NCBI RefSeq assembly: GCF_000721605.1
Contig: NZ_JOIZ01000004.1
Location: forward strand, 62,001-126,000
DNA: 64,000 nucleotides
Direction: 5' to 3'
Origin: Streptomyces sp. NRRL S-37
GTDB lineage: Bacteria > Actinomycetota > Actinomycetes > Streptomycetales > Streptomycetaceae
Shown: piece by piece, positions 10,018 to 18,717 of the stretch
How the letters are laid out: the number at the start of each line of letters is the position of its first letter
How positions within the stretch are numbered: the first letter of the stretch is position 1
The notes under the pieces: model-generated
Seen by the model: only the letters and a program-made list of their open reading frames with translations
Told to the model about the DNA's origin: nothing
The model's database searches: none
Translations under genes and position numbers: made by a program

Positions 10018-13000
10018 CTCCCCGTTCCCGCAGCGACGTCACCGGGTCCGCACGGCGCACCGCCAGGACGGCCGTGACCAGCAGCGGTGCCGCGGCCACG
10101 GCGGCCAGCAGCGCGGCCACCCGCCCGGCCGGCAGCTCCACCAGCACCTCGGGCACCGGCCGGGAGGCCTCCGAGGTCAGCATGATCAACGGGATCACGG
10201 ACCGGGCCAGCACCGCGCCGAGCAGCGCCCCCACCGCCAGCGCCAGACCGACCAGCACCCCGTGCTCGACGACCAGCACCCGGGCCAGCCGCCGGCGTGA
10301 CGCGCCCAGGGCGCGCAGCACCGCGAACTCGGCGGACCGCTCGCGCAGCGCCCCGGCCGCGCTCACCGCGAACCCGACCGCCGCCAGCGCCGCCGCCGCG
10401 AAGGCCACCGCGGCGAACGCCGCCCCGGACCCCGCGCCGAACGGGTCGTCGCGCAGCCGGCCGGCGATCTCGTCCCGCACCACCACCTGGGACGGCTCGA
10501 CGTCGGGCCGGTCCCGCAGCGCCGAGGCCACCTCGGCCGACGCGCCCGGCGCGGTCCGCAGCCACCACTCGGTGGGCGGCACGCTCTCGCCGCGGCGGGC
10601 CTGCAGCACCCGGTTGACCGACCGCAGATCCACCAGCAGGGCCCCGCCGTCGCCCGTCCCCCCGGACGGTACGGACGGCAGCTCCCGCACCGACCTGGTG
10701 ATCCGCACCGGCACGGTGGAGCCGTCGACCGTCACGTCCACGCGCTGCCCGGTGCGGGCGCCCGTCGAGGCCAGGTAGCGGTCGGTGGCCACGCCGGCGA
10801 CCTCGGGCGTCCCGGGCTGCGCTATCCGCAGCAGGACGGTGAGCGACGGGATCGTCCAGGAGCTGTCCTGCGGCACGTATCCGGTGCCGTAGGCGAAGGT
10901 GGGCGGGGAGACGGCGGTCAGCCGGGGGCGGGTCGGGGCGGTCCGCGCGTCGGGGGACGACACCGTGTCGCCGTCGTCGGTCCGCGAGGACAGGGCCCAG
11001 CCGGCGGGGCTGTCGGGCAGCGTCAGCGGCCGGGTCCGGCCACCGGTGTCCGTGGCGGTCAGCGAGGCCACGGTGAGGCGGTGTTCCTCGGCCCGGCCGG
11101 CCGGCTGCTCCAGGTCGAGCCGCAGCCCGGTCAGCGTCAGCGCGCCCGGGGGCGCCTCGGCGACGGCGGACAGGCCGAGGATGAGCGTGTGGGTGCGTCC
11201 GTCGGCGGGGAGCCGGCCGAAGGTGACCTTGTACGGCGTCCCGTAACGGTCCTCCAGGGTGGCCCTGACGTCGACCGCCGTTCCCGCCGCCGCGCCCCGG
11301 AGCCGGGCCGCCAGCGTCAGGCGCGCGGTGTCCGCCGGGACCCGCACGCCCGCGGTCCCGCCCTTCGGCGCCAGACCGTCGAGGAGCGTGCCCCCGGACC
11401 CGGACCCGGACCCGGAGGCCAGGTCGGGGCGCATGAGGACGGTCCCGGCCGCGTCCGCGGTGTCCAGCGCCAGCACGGTCGCCGTCCGGTCGCCGGACAG
11501 CGTCACCGGCGTACGGTACGCCGGAGCGGCCGCGGTCACGCCGGGGACGGCCGCGTACGCCTGGGTGCGGCCCAGCCCGGCCTCCCCGGCGGCGAGCACC
11601 CGCACCGGGGCGCCGGCCCGGAAGTCAGCCTGGTCGTCCTGCGAGCGTTCCCAGGAGGAGCCCTGGCCGATCGCCAGCATGCCCAGCGCCACGGCGAGCA
11701 CCAGCACCAGCACCGGGCCCGCACCGCGCGCCGGACGGCGGCTGAGCTGCCAGCCCGCCAGCGCCCCCGGCAGCCCGCGGCCGCGGGCCGCCCGGCGTTC
11801 GGCCAGCCGCGCCACCGGCGGCAGCAGACGCAACGTCAGCACCGTGCCGGCCAGCAGCGCCAGCGCCGGGGCCACGACGAGCAGCGGATCGACGCCGAGG
11901 TCGCGGCCGACGGCACCGGAGGGCCGGCGGGCCAGCTGCCAGTACGCCACACCGGCCACCACCAGCAGACCCACGTCCGCGCCCGCGCGCACCGCGCCCG
12001 GCAGCGGCCTGGCACGGCCGGCGGTGAAGGAGGAGACGAGCGCCGGGACCGCGACGGCCAGCGCGCAGCCCAGCGCCACGCCCGCCGCCACCAGCCACAC
12101 CGCGCCGCGTCCGGCGACCGTGCCGACGGAGGTGTCCAGGTGCAGCCCGATCCGGGCCGGCGCGCCCTGTCCGGCGAGCAGCCGGGTGAGCGGTCCCGCG
12201 AGCAGCGGGGCACAGGCCGCCGCGGGCACGGCCAGCAGCAGCGCCTCCAGGGCGGCGAGCCGGGCCACCTGGGCGCGGGAGGCGCCGCGGGCCCGCAGCA
12301 GCAGGGTCTCGGCCGCGCGTTCGGCGCTCAGCAGCCTGGCCGCCAGCAGCAGGGCGCAGCCGGCCAGGAGGACGAGCTGGAGGGCGATGATCAGCAGGGT
12401 CGAGCGGGAGACGAGCAGGGAGCGCTCGACCCGGTCCAGCACGGTGGGCAGCGCGCTCGTCGCCGTCGCGGCGCCGCCCAGCGTCTCGTCCTCGGACAGG
12501 GCGGCGGTGCCGTGCCGCACCGTCTCGCGCAGCGCGTCGATCCGCCGCGTGTCCACCGCCGAGAAGTCGGCCGACGCCAGCCAGCCCGTCGTGCCGCCGC
12601 TGACCAGGTCTCCGGTGAGCACCGAGGGGTGGGCGAGCAGCGGGCCGTACGTGGTGAAGTCGACCTCGACGACCCCGCGGCCCTCCAGGTCGTCCAGCCG
12701 CCAGTAGGGCGCGGCGGTGTCCACCGGCCGGTACAGCCCGGTGATCCGCGCCCGCACCGGCGGTCCGCCCAGCCGGTCGGTCAGGGTGAGGCGGGCGCCC
12801 GGTTCCAGGGAGAGGGCCTGGGCCGCGGTCTCCGGCAGGGCGGCCTCGACCGTCGTTCCGGCGGCCGCCCGGGGCATCCGTCCCTCGGTGATCCGCACCT
12901 GGGTGCGGTCCAGCGCCGCGAAGTGCGTCAGGCCGGGGTCGTCCGTCCCGGCGCGGCCGCCCGGGGCGCGGAGGGAGCCGGGCAGGGCGTACGGGCCGGA

Positions 13001-13315
13001 ACGGGTCAGGGTGCGCAGGGTCACCGGCAGTCCGCCGAAGGCCTTCCGGGCACCCTCGCGTACGGTGGCGTCGGCCGCGGCGCGACGGCCGGCGGGGACG
13101 TCGGCCCTGACGGTGAGCGCGGTGTCGGCGGTGGTGCGCGGGTCCCCGAGGGCCCGGCGCAGGGCCGCGTCGCCGATCGAGGCGGAGTAGGCCGTGAGGG
13201 TCGCCAGGACCGCCGTGGTCAGCAGGACCGTGAGCAGGGCGGCGGCGAGGAGCGGCCGGTGAGCCTGTGCGCGGGCGAGGACCAGCTTCGTCGATCCCCC
13301 TGCGGCTGTCACCAC
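10010..13315 (-). CDS. Very large FtsX-like ABC transporter permease
   Basis: This 1,101-residue membrane protein is related to its downstream neighbour. It has one N-terminal membrane helix (LLAAALLTVLLTTAVLATL), a long periplasmic-facing domain, a multi-helix block about residues 310-560, a second long extracytoplasmic domain that includes a Gly/Ser linker (SGSGSGSGG), and C-terminal FtsX helices (FAAVAFAAAALAAVGFAV and following). Two adjacent GTG codons (13315, 13312) can serve as start; a G-rich stretch precedes them. It is the first gene of a three-gene unit (two permeases plus ATPase). The region upstream to 13400 would carry its promoter. Confidence 0.82.
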   Translation of the reverse strand: MVTAAGGSTKLVLARAQAHRPLLAAALLTVLLTTAVLATLTAYSASIGDAALRRALGDPRTTADTALTVRADVPAGRRAAADATVREGARKAFGGLPVTLRTLTRSGPYALPGSLRAPGGRAGTDDPGLTHFAALDRTQVRITEGRMPRAAAGTTVEAALPETAAQALSLEPGARLTLTDRLGGPPVRARITGLYRPVDTAAPYWRLDDLEGRGVVEVDFTTYGPLLAHPSVLTGDLVSGGTTGWLASADFSAVDTRRIDALRETVRHGTAALSEDETLGGAATATSALPTVLDRVERSLLVSRSTLLIIALQLVLLAGCALLLAARLLSAERAAETLLLRARGASRAQVARLAALEALLLAVPAAACAPLLAGPLTRLLAGQGAPARIGLHLDTSVGTVAGRGAVWLVAAGVALGCALAVAVPALVSSFTAGRARPLPGAVRAGADVGLLVVAGVAYWQLARRPSGAVGRDLGVDPLLVVAPALALLAGTVLTLRLLPPVARLAERRAARGRGLPGALAGWQLSRRPARGAGPVLVLVLAVALGMLAIGQGSSWERSQDDQADFRAGAPVRVLAAGEAGLGRTQAYAAVPGVTAAAPAYRTPVTLSGDRTATVLALDTADAAGTVLMRPDLASGSGSGSGGTLLDGLAPKGGTAGVRVPADTARLTLAARLRGAAAGTAVDVRATLEDRYGTPYKVTFGRLPADGRTHTLILGLSAVAEAPPGALTLTGLRLDLEQPAGRAEEHRLTVASLTATDTGGRTRPLTLPDSPAGWALSSRTDDGDTVSSPDARTAPTRPRLTAVSPPTFAYGTGYVPQDSSWTIPSLTVLLRIAQPGTPEVAGVATDRYLASTGARTGQRVDVTVDGSTVPVRITRSVRELPSVPSGGTGDGGALLVDLRSVNRVLQARRGESVPPTEWWLRTAPGASAEVASALRDRPDVEPSQVVVRDEIAGRLRDDPFGAGSGAAFAAVAFAAAALAAVGFAVSAAGALRERSAEFAVLRALGASRRRLARVLVVEHGVLVGLALAVGALLGAVLARSVIPLIMLTSEASRPVPEVLVELPAGRVAALLAAVAAAPLLVTAVLAVRRADPVTSLRERGGE

Positions 13316-13485
13316 AACCCCCCGTGGTCGTCCCCCGGCCTCCGGGTGATGTTGTCAGAGGGGGCGGGCCGGAGGTAACCGTTCGGGGGGTGGGTTTGAT
13401 CGGATCGTGATCGGAAATCGGGGTCGGGGTACCGGAATGCGATCGGGGTGGGGAGGTTTTTCGCCCCCGCCGCCCCTTCCCTCCC

Positions 13486-13580
13486 CCACTCTCGGCTTCG
13501 CTCGAGCGGGGGGACCCCCATCGTCCCAGGGGGCTCCGCCCCCTGAACCCCCGCTCCTCAAACGCCGGAGGGGCTGTGTG
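13486..13580. repeat. Streptomyces-type dispersed intergenic repeat with hairpins
   Basis: This G/C-homopolymer-rich stretch between the divergent permease promoter region and the globin gene has the familiar streptomycete intergenic pattern: a CCCCCACTCTCGGCTTCGCT core followed by GGGGGGACCCCC, a hairpin with 7-bp arms (13527-13533 with 13539-13545), and a 'caaacgccggagggg' tail. The tail is complementary in style to the malQ-proximal repeat at 40865. Such elements occur in many intergenic regions of these genomes. Here it follows the globin stop codon and may serve as its terminator. Confidence 0.55.
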
Positions 13581-13581
13581 G

Positions 13582-13995
13582 TCAGTCCGGGGAGTTGATC
13601 ATCGACGCCGCCGCGTACGTCATGTACTTCCACAGCGTCTGTTCGTGTTCCTCGGGCAGGCCCAGTTCGTCGACGGCGTCGCGCATGTGCTTCAGCCACG
13701 CGTCGTGTGCCGCCCGGTCGACCTTGAACGGGACGTGGCGCATCCGCAGGCGCGGGTGGCCGCGGTTCTCGCTGTAGGTGGTCGGACCGCCCCAGTACTG
13801 CATGAGGAACAGCGTCAGCCGCTCCTCGGCCGGGCCCAGGTCCTCCTCGGGATACATGGGCTTCAGCAGCGGGTCCTCGGCCACCCCCTGGTAGAAACGG
13901 TGGACGAGCCGGCGGAAGGTCTCCTCCCCGCCGACCTGCTCGTAGAAGGTCTGCTCCTGAAGCGTGCCGCGCCGAATCTCTGTCACGCCGTCCAT
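13582..13995 (-). CDS. glbO: Truncated haemoglobin, group II (GlbO-like)
   Basis: From ATG 13995 the protein is 137 residues, the size of a 2-on-2 globin. Visible globin features are the B-helix RRLVHRFYQGVAEDPLL, the CD-region Tyr in PMYPEEDL, QYWGGPTTY carrying the group-II Trp at G8, and the proximal haem-ligand His in HPRLRMRHVPF. These globins bind O2 or NO and serve in NO detoxification or redox handling. GTG 13986 is an alternative start; an in-frame ATG further upstream (14073) would add a non-globin leader. It is flanked by a hairpin upstream (14061-14099) and is probably monocistronic. Confidence 0.9.
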   Translation of the reverse strand: MDGVTEIRRGTLQEQTFYEQVGGEETFRRLVHRFYQGVAEDPLLKPMYPEEDLGPAEERLTLFLMQYWGGPTTYSENRGHPRLRMRHVPFKVDRAAHDAWLKHMRDAVDELGLPEEHEQTLWKYMTYAAASMINSPD

Positions 13996-14060
13996 GGTCT
14001 CAGACGCGCCGGCATAGGACTCGAGGCCTAGGACCGCCCTGTCGTGGCGGCCCGGGTGAG

Positions 14061-14099
14061 CGGGGTCCGGCACGCCGCGGACGGGCGTGCCGGACCCCG
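14061..14099 (-). terminator. Strong hairpin terminator downstream of the FHA gene
   Basis: A perfect 16-bp stem (14061-14076 with 14084-14099; arms cggggtccggcacgcc and its complement) has a 7-nt loop. It lies about 40 bp after the stop of the FHA protein gene and before the globin gene, closing the long signalling operon. Confidence 0.75.
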
Positions 14100-14140
14100 T
14101 GTCCCCGGCGTGATCCGCCGGACGGGCCTCAGGACCGCGT

Positions 14141-15796
14141 TCAGCCCCGGCGGATGGTGATCGTCGTCCAGGCGCCCACGTGGACCCGGTCGCCGTCCTG
14201 GAGCGGGACCGGGACGAACGGCTGGATCGGTTCGTCCGAGCCGTTGACCGTCGTGCCGTTCGTCGAGTTCTGGTCGACGACCGCCCATGTGCCGTCCGGC
14301 TGCTGCACCAGCACCGCGTGCTGGTGGGAGACGCCCGGGTCCTCCGGCGGGGTCGACAGATCGATGTCGGGGGTGTCGCCGGTGGAGTGGCGGCGGCGCC
14401 CGATGGTGATCTGGTTGCCGGTGAGCGTGCGCTGCTGCTCGGGCGAGTACGCGGGCAGGTTCAGGCCCGCGGCCTCGGGGCCGGAGCGCTGCATCATCGC
14501 CATGAAGTACTCGCGGTCCGGACCGATGGTCGCGGTCCAGGTCGCCGGGCCCTGCGGGGGACGGGACTGCTGCGGGAAGCCGCCGGGGCCGGGCGGTGCC
14601 TGGGTCGCGCCGGGCTGCGGGTAGCCGTAACCGCCGCGCTGACCGGGACCGTTCGGTCCGCCGGGACCGTTCGGACCACCGGGTCCGCCGGTCGGCGGGG
14701 AGATCACCCAGTCGTCGTCACCGCCGCCGAAGGACGGCCCGCCCTGCTGGGGGCGGCCGGTCTCCTGCGGGAACCCGGGCGGGGCCGACGTCCCGGGCTG
14801 GAACGCCTGCGGAGCACCGGGGCCGTTCGGCCCACCGGGGCCTCCAGGCCCACCCGGCCCGTTCGGGCCACCGAAACCGCCGGGGCCGTTCGGCCCACCA
14901 GGCCCACCAGGCCCACCAGGCCCACCAGGCCCACCAGGCCCGCCGGGGCCGTTCGGCCTGCCGGGGCCACCGGGGCCACCGGGGCCGCCCGGCCCGTTCG
15001 GGCCGCCGGAACCGCCGGGGCCGTTCGGTCCGCCGGGTCCGCCGGGACCGTTCGGCCTACCGGGGCCGCCCGGCCCGTTCGGGCCGCCGAAACCGCCGGG
15101 GCCGTTCGGTCCGCCGGGTCCGCCAGGGCCATCGAAACCGCCAGGGCCACCAGGCCTGCCGGGACCGCCAGGTCCGTCGGGACCGCCGAAGCCGCCAGGG
15201 CCACCGGGACCGTTGGGCCCACCAGGCCCGCCGAAGCCACCGGGGCCACCAGGCCCGTTAGGCCCACCAGGCCCTCCGGGCGGGCCCGGAGGGGGCGGTA
15301 CAGGGCGTGAGGGGTCGCCGCCGAATCCGGGCGGGCCCGGGGGGATCGGTTCGGCGGGGCGGTTCACCTGCGAGGGGCGTGAGCTCTGGTAGTCGTACGC
15401 GTCACCGCCGCCGTACGACGGTCCGCCGGGCGGCTGCTGGAAGGGCCCGCCCGGACCCGGACCCGGGCCGGGGGCCGGCGGACGCGGGGCGGCCGGGGTG
15501 TACGAGGTCGCCGTGTTCGTCAGGAAGTTCCACCGGCACTCCTCGCAGAACGGCGCCGCGCCCTCACGCGGTGTACGGCACTGCGGGCACAGCTCCGTCC
15601 GGCCGCCGCCGGGACCGTCGAAACCACCGGGGCCACCGGGACCGCCGGAGGGGCCGCCCGGAGGCGGGAAGCCGTAGCCGCCGCCGGGCGCGGGCGGCGG
15701 GGGAGGAGGTGGGGGCACGGCACCCGCCATGCGGTGACCGCACACCTCGCACCAGTCGTCGGAACCCGACTGGTGTCCGTTCGGGCAGGTCGGCAT
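14141..15796 (-). CDS. FHA-domain protein with N-terminal zinc ribbons and a Gly-Pro repeat linker
   Basis: This 551-residue protein has three parts. The N-terminus has CxxC-type zinc ribbons (C16-x2-C19, and later LCPQC...FCEEC). The middle, about residues 150-370, is extremely Gly/Pro-rich with repeated [11 protein letters not shown] units. The last ~95 residues form an FHA domain: [16 protein letters not shown] (Ser-x-x-His) and [10 protein letters not shown] are the phosphothreonine-binding loops. FHA domains bind phosphothreonine made by Ser/Thr kinases; the PknG-like kinase and the PP2C phosphatase are in the same operon, so this is a candidate phosphorylation-dependent partner, analogous in role to mycobacterial GarA (inference). 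An AAGGAGAGGGGG site precedes the ATG. It is the last gene of the unit, with a strong hairpin behind it. Confidence 0.88.
   Translation of the reverse strand: MPTCPNGHQSGSDDWCEVCGHRMAGAVPPPPPPPPAPGGGYGFPPPGGPSGGPGGPGGFDGPGGGRTELCPQCRTPREGAAPFCEECRWNFLTNTATSYTPAAPRPPAPGPGPGPGGPFQQPPGGPSYGGGDAYDYQSSRPSQVNRPAEPIPPGPPGFGGDPSRPVPPPPGPPGGPGGPNGPGGPGGFGGPGGPNGPGGPGGFGGPDGPGGPGRPGGPGGFDGPGGPGGPNGPGGFGGPNGPGGPGRPNGPGGPGGPNGPGGSGGPNGPGGPGGPGGPGRPNGPGGPGGPGGPGGPGGPGGPNGPGGFGGPNGPGGPGGPGGPNGPGAPQAFQPGTSAPPGFPQETGRPQQGGPSFGGGDDDWVISPPTGGPGGPNGPGGPNGPGQRGGYGYPQPGATQAPPGPGGFPQQSRPPQGPATWTATIGPDREYFMAMMQRSGPEAAGLNLPAYSPEQQRTLTGNQITIGRRRHSTGDTPDIDLSTPPEDPGVSHQHAVLVQQPDGTWAVVDQNSTNGTTVNGSDEPIQPFVPVPLQDGDRVHVGAWTTITIRRG
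14892..14936. repeat. Five perfect tandem copies of a 9-bp unit inside the FHA gene
   Basis: The unit ggcccacca (plus strand) repeats five times without change, followed by a degenerate copy. Each copy encodes Gly-Gly-Pro-type residues on the minus strand, so slippage would change linker length in steps of three residues without breaking the frame. Confidence 0.85.
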
Positions 15797-15878
15797 GTCG
15801 GCGCTTCCCCCTCTCCTTGTCCGGCCGGTTCCGGCCGGTTTCTCCCACCCCGAGGGGTCGGGCTCGACTACTTACGGA

Positions 15879-17228
15879 TCACTTCTTTACACGAACAGTC
15901 TTTGTCGACCGAGTCTCGAGCGTCATCTCGTCGGCCTCCTCGACCTTCGCCTTCAGTCGCACAGTACCCGTCGCGGCATCGACCACGTCCACCACCTTCG
16001 AAAGCAGTTTCGCAGTATCCGCGTTGCCGGACGCGCTCGCGAGCTGCACGGCCCTGCCCAGTTTGGCCGTCGCTCCGTCGATATCCCCCTCTTTGCGCAG
16101 ATCCAGACCCTGTTGGATGACTTTCGCCAGTTCCGCCTGCCCGGTGTAATGGGCGACCTGGGGGTTGATCGACGTCGAGGCGGCCATGTCGTCCGTCCAC
16201 ACGGCCCGGACCAGACCCTGCGCACCGAGGCTGCGCACACCGCCGTCGGACGGCTGCGGGATCACCAGCGACAGCCGGGCCGCCAGCATCTCCTGCCCGA
16301 TGCCCGCGGGCGGCACCTCGACGCAGACGTGGTAGTCGCGGGACTCGTCGCCCCAGGAACCCAGCGGGTAGTCGCCCGCGCGCGGACCCGCCTCCGTACG
16401 GCGGCCGGTCAGCTCCTCGACCGTGGGCGCGACCTGCTTGACGAACCTCACCGTCGCACCGGCCGGGGTCCACAGCCGCAGCGAGACGTCCGCGACCTCC
16501 TTGCCCATCGCCGTCTCCATCATCCGCGTGAAGTCGGCGGCGAGACCGGCCGGGTCGGCGACGATGTCGGCGGTGCCGAGGAGGGCGGAGGCGATGGCTG
16601 TGACTTCTTTCACTTCCCAGTCGGTGCCCACACCGCGGGCGTCACAGGTGAACCGTCCGGCGCAGGCGTCCAGGGCCGCCTTCAGGTCCTCCGCCGACTC
16701 GTGCTCGTTGCGGCCGTCGGTGAGCAGGATGCCGTGCCGGATCGCCACGTCCGCCGGCGCCAGCAGCCGGTCGGCCAGCCGCAGCCAGGTGCCGATCGCC
16801 GTGCCGCCGCCCGCGCTCAGCTTCCGCAGCGCCTGCTTGGCCTGCTCACGGGTGGAGGCGTCGGCGACCGCGAGGCCGCCGGCGCCCGGATACACCTCCT
16901 TGGCCACGTGCGTGCCGCCGACCACCGCGAAGCGCACGCCGTCGCGCAGGGCGTCGATCGCGGCGGCCGTCGCGTCGCGGGCGTTGCGCATCTTGGTCGG
17001 CGGGTAGTCCATCGAGCCCGAGCAGTCGACCATGAGGACCACGGCCGCCGACGGTCCCTGGCCGGGCGAGTAGAGATGGGGTGCCGCCACCGCGCTGCCG
17101 ATGGTGCCGCCGCCGGTCGCGGTCACCGTGACGATGGCGTTGACCTCGCGGCCGCCCTCCGGCAGGTACTCGTTCTGGTACACGTCCACCGAGAACTGCG
17201 GCACGTTCGATTTCGAGAAATTGGCCAT
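15879..17228 (-). CDS. von Willebrand factor A (VWA) domain protein
   Basis: This 449-residue protein has a VWA domain whose MIDAS metal site is intact: VDCSGSMDYP with Asp68, Ser70 and Ser72, a Thr in GGGTAIGTW, and LLTDGRNEHE. There is no signal peptide or membrane segment, so it is cytoplasmic. An N-terminal beta region and a C-terminal helical part (AELAKVIQQGLDLRKEGDID, TPR-like) flank the VWA core. VWA proteins act as metal-dependent protein-binding modules; with a kinase, a phosphatase and an FHA protein in the same operon, this suggests a scaffold or client of the phospho-signalling set (inference). The ATG is preceded by AAGGGGGAG. It is about 80 bp from its neighbour on each side, on the same strand. 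Confidence 0.88.
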   Translation of the reverse strand: MANFSKSNVPQFSVDVYQNEYLPEGGREVNAIVTVTATGGGTIGSAVAAPHLYSPGQGPSAAVVLMVDCSGSMDYPPTKMRNARDATAAAIDALRDGVRFAVVGGTHVAKEVYPGAGGLAVADASTREQAKQALRKLSAGGGTAIGTWLRLADRLLAPADVAIRHGILLTDGRNEHESAEDLKAALDACAGRFTCDARGVGTDWEVKEVTAIASALLGTADIVADPAGLAADFTRMMETAMGKEVADVSLRLWTPAGATVRFVKQVAPTVEELTGRRTEAGPRAGDYPLGSWGDESRDYHVCVEVPPAGIGQEMLAARLSLVIPQPSDGGVRSLGAQGLVRAVWTDDMAASTSINPQVAHYTGQAELAKVIQQGLDLRKEGDIDGATAKLGRAVQLASASGNADTAKLLSKVVDVVDAATGTVRLKAKVEEADEMTLETRSTKTVRVKK

Positions 17229-17340
17229 GCCTGTTTCGCTCCCCCTTGGCTGCCCCGGCGGCGCGGGGCGACGACGGATGACGGACCGGTCCCCTCCGGT
17301 CCGTCGAGGCTTCCCCGTGCGAGGCGTCCCGCAAGCGGCC

Positions 17341-18714
17341 TCAGGCCGATCCTGCCCCCTGCGGGACGGCCGGGAACGGCACGAGGGCCACTGTTACGTT
17401 GTCGTGGCCCCCGCCGTCGAGGGCGTGACCGACCAGGACCCGGGCGGCGTGCAGCGGTCGTACGGCCGCGTCCGCGGGCACGGCCCGGGCCATCTCGTCG
17501 GCCGACTCCGCGTAGTTCCACAGGCCGTCCGTGCAGACCACGACCACACCGGGCCGGTCCGGCTTGAACGAGGCGGTGTGCGGCTCCAGTTCGTAGGCGT
17601 CCGCGCCGAGCCAGCCGGTGATCGCGTGCGCGCGCTGGTCGGCGTACGCCTCGGCCTCGCCCATCAGACCCGCGGCGACCATCTGCGCGGCCCACGAGTC
17701 GTCCTCGGTGAGCCGGGCCGCCGGGGTGGAGCGGTCGGCCGGGATCCAGTAGACGCGGCTGTCGCCGACCCAGCCGACCACCAGCAGACCGGAGGTCACC
17801 ACCGCGCCGACGATGGTGCACGCCGGGGCGTTCTGGTGCGGGGCGTGCTCACGGGCCGCCGCCGGCTCGTCGGCCAGGGCGTTGACCGCCTCGGAGGCGG
17901 CGACGATCGCGTCGTGCATCGCCTGCTGCGGGTGCGTGCCGCGCGGCAGGGCCGCGAGCAGGGACTCGTTCGCCGCGCGGGAGGCGGCGAGTGACGCCTC
18001 GTCGGGTCGGGTCGCGGAGGAGACGCCGTCGCAGACGATCGCCACGGAGGCGGGGGAACCGTCGGGCAGCGCCGTGGTGCTCACGGCGAAGGCGTCCTCG
18101 TTGCGGTGGTGACGCAGGCCGCGGTCGCTGACCGCGCCGACCGGTCCGCTCTCCTGCTCCATGTGGTCCCGTTCGCGTGGCTGGGCGTGACCGCAGTTCT
18201 CGCAGTAACCGTCGTCGTCGACCCGCCCCGTACGGCAGGCCACGCACACCGCGGCACCACCGCCGGGCGCCGCCCGCTCGGCCGCCACCCGCGGATCCGG
18301 TGCCTGGAGCGGGTACTCGTCGGGCTGCGCGGCCCGCTCCTCCGGCTGCGCACGCCGGTCGAACCGCACCCCGGACGACGGTGCGGGGGCATTCGCCGCC
18401 GGGGGCGGCGGTACGGGAGCGCCCGGGGCGGGGGGCGGCGGGGCGGACAGGGGCGCCGGTGGGGCGGCGGGGCCGTCCGGGGCGGGCCAGGACGGTGCGG
18501 CGGGCGGGGCCGACGGCGGGCGGGGCCGGTCACGGTCCGCCGAAGTCTGCGGCGGCACCGAGCCGTTCACGGCGACCGCCGGCTCGTCCCGCGGCCGTGC
18601 GGGGACCACGGAGAGGTCGTATCCGCACGCACCGCAGAAACGATCACCCGACTCGAGGGGTTCCTCGCAGCTCGGGCATTTCGACAGAGCGGCCTGCTGA
18701 GGCATCTGCGACAT
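17341..18714 (-). CDS. PP2C-family Ser/Thr protein phosphatase with N-terminal zinc ribbons
   Basis: The protein is 457 residues. Residues 13-30 hold a CPSC...CGAC zinc ribbon, a Pro/Ala-rich linker follows, then a second ribbon (CVAC...CENC), then the PP2C domain. Metal-site motifs are visible in order: HRNEDAF, VCDGVSSATRP (a variant of the usual DGxGG), GWVGDSRVYW, CTDGLWNY and GGGHDNVTVAL. It should be a cytoplasmic Mn/Mg-dependent phosphatase that reverses phosphorylation by the kinase encoded directly upstream. The kinase stop (TAG) is followed at once by TTG-ATG; ATG 18714 is preferred, with TTG 18717 possible. The tight junction implies co-transcription and perhaps translational coupling. 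Confidence 0.9.
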   Translation of the reverse strand: MSQMPQQAALSKCPSCEEPLESGDRFCGACGYDLSVVPARPRDEPAVAVNGSVPPQTSADRDRPRPPSAPPAAPSWPAPDGPAAPPAPLSAPPPPAPGAPVPPPPAANAPAPSSGVRFDRRAQPEERAAQPDEYPLQAPDPRVAAERAAPGGGAAVCVACRTGRVDDDGYCENCGHAQPRERDHMEQESGPVGAVSDRGLRHHRNEDAFAVSTTALPDGSPASVAIVCDGVSSATRPDEASLAASRAANESLLAALPRGTHPQQAMHDAIVAASEAVNALADEPAAAREHAPHQNAPACTIVGAVVTSGLLVVGWVGDSRVYWIPADRSTPAARLTEDDSWAAQMVAAGLMGEAEAYADQRAHAITGWLGADAYELEPHTASFKPDRPGVVVVCTDGLWNYAESADEMARAVPADAAVRPLHAARVLVGHALDGGGHDNVTVALVPFPAVPQGAGSA

Positions 18715-18717
18715 CAA

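Noticed and set aside
14880..15300. Possible CRISPR or collagen gene because of regular repeats
   Set aside because: The repeats are short, continuous and in frame with the FHA protein; there are no spacers and no cas genes.
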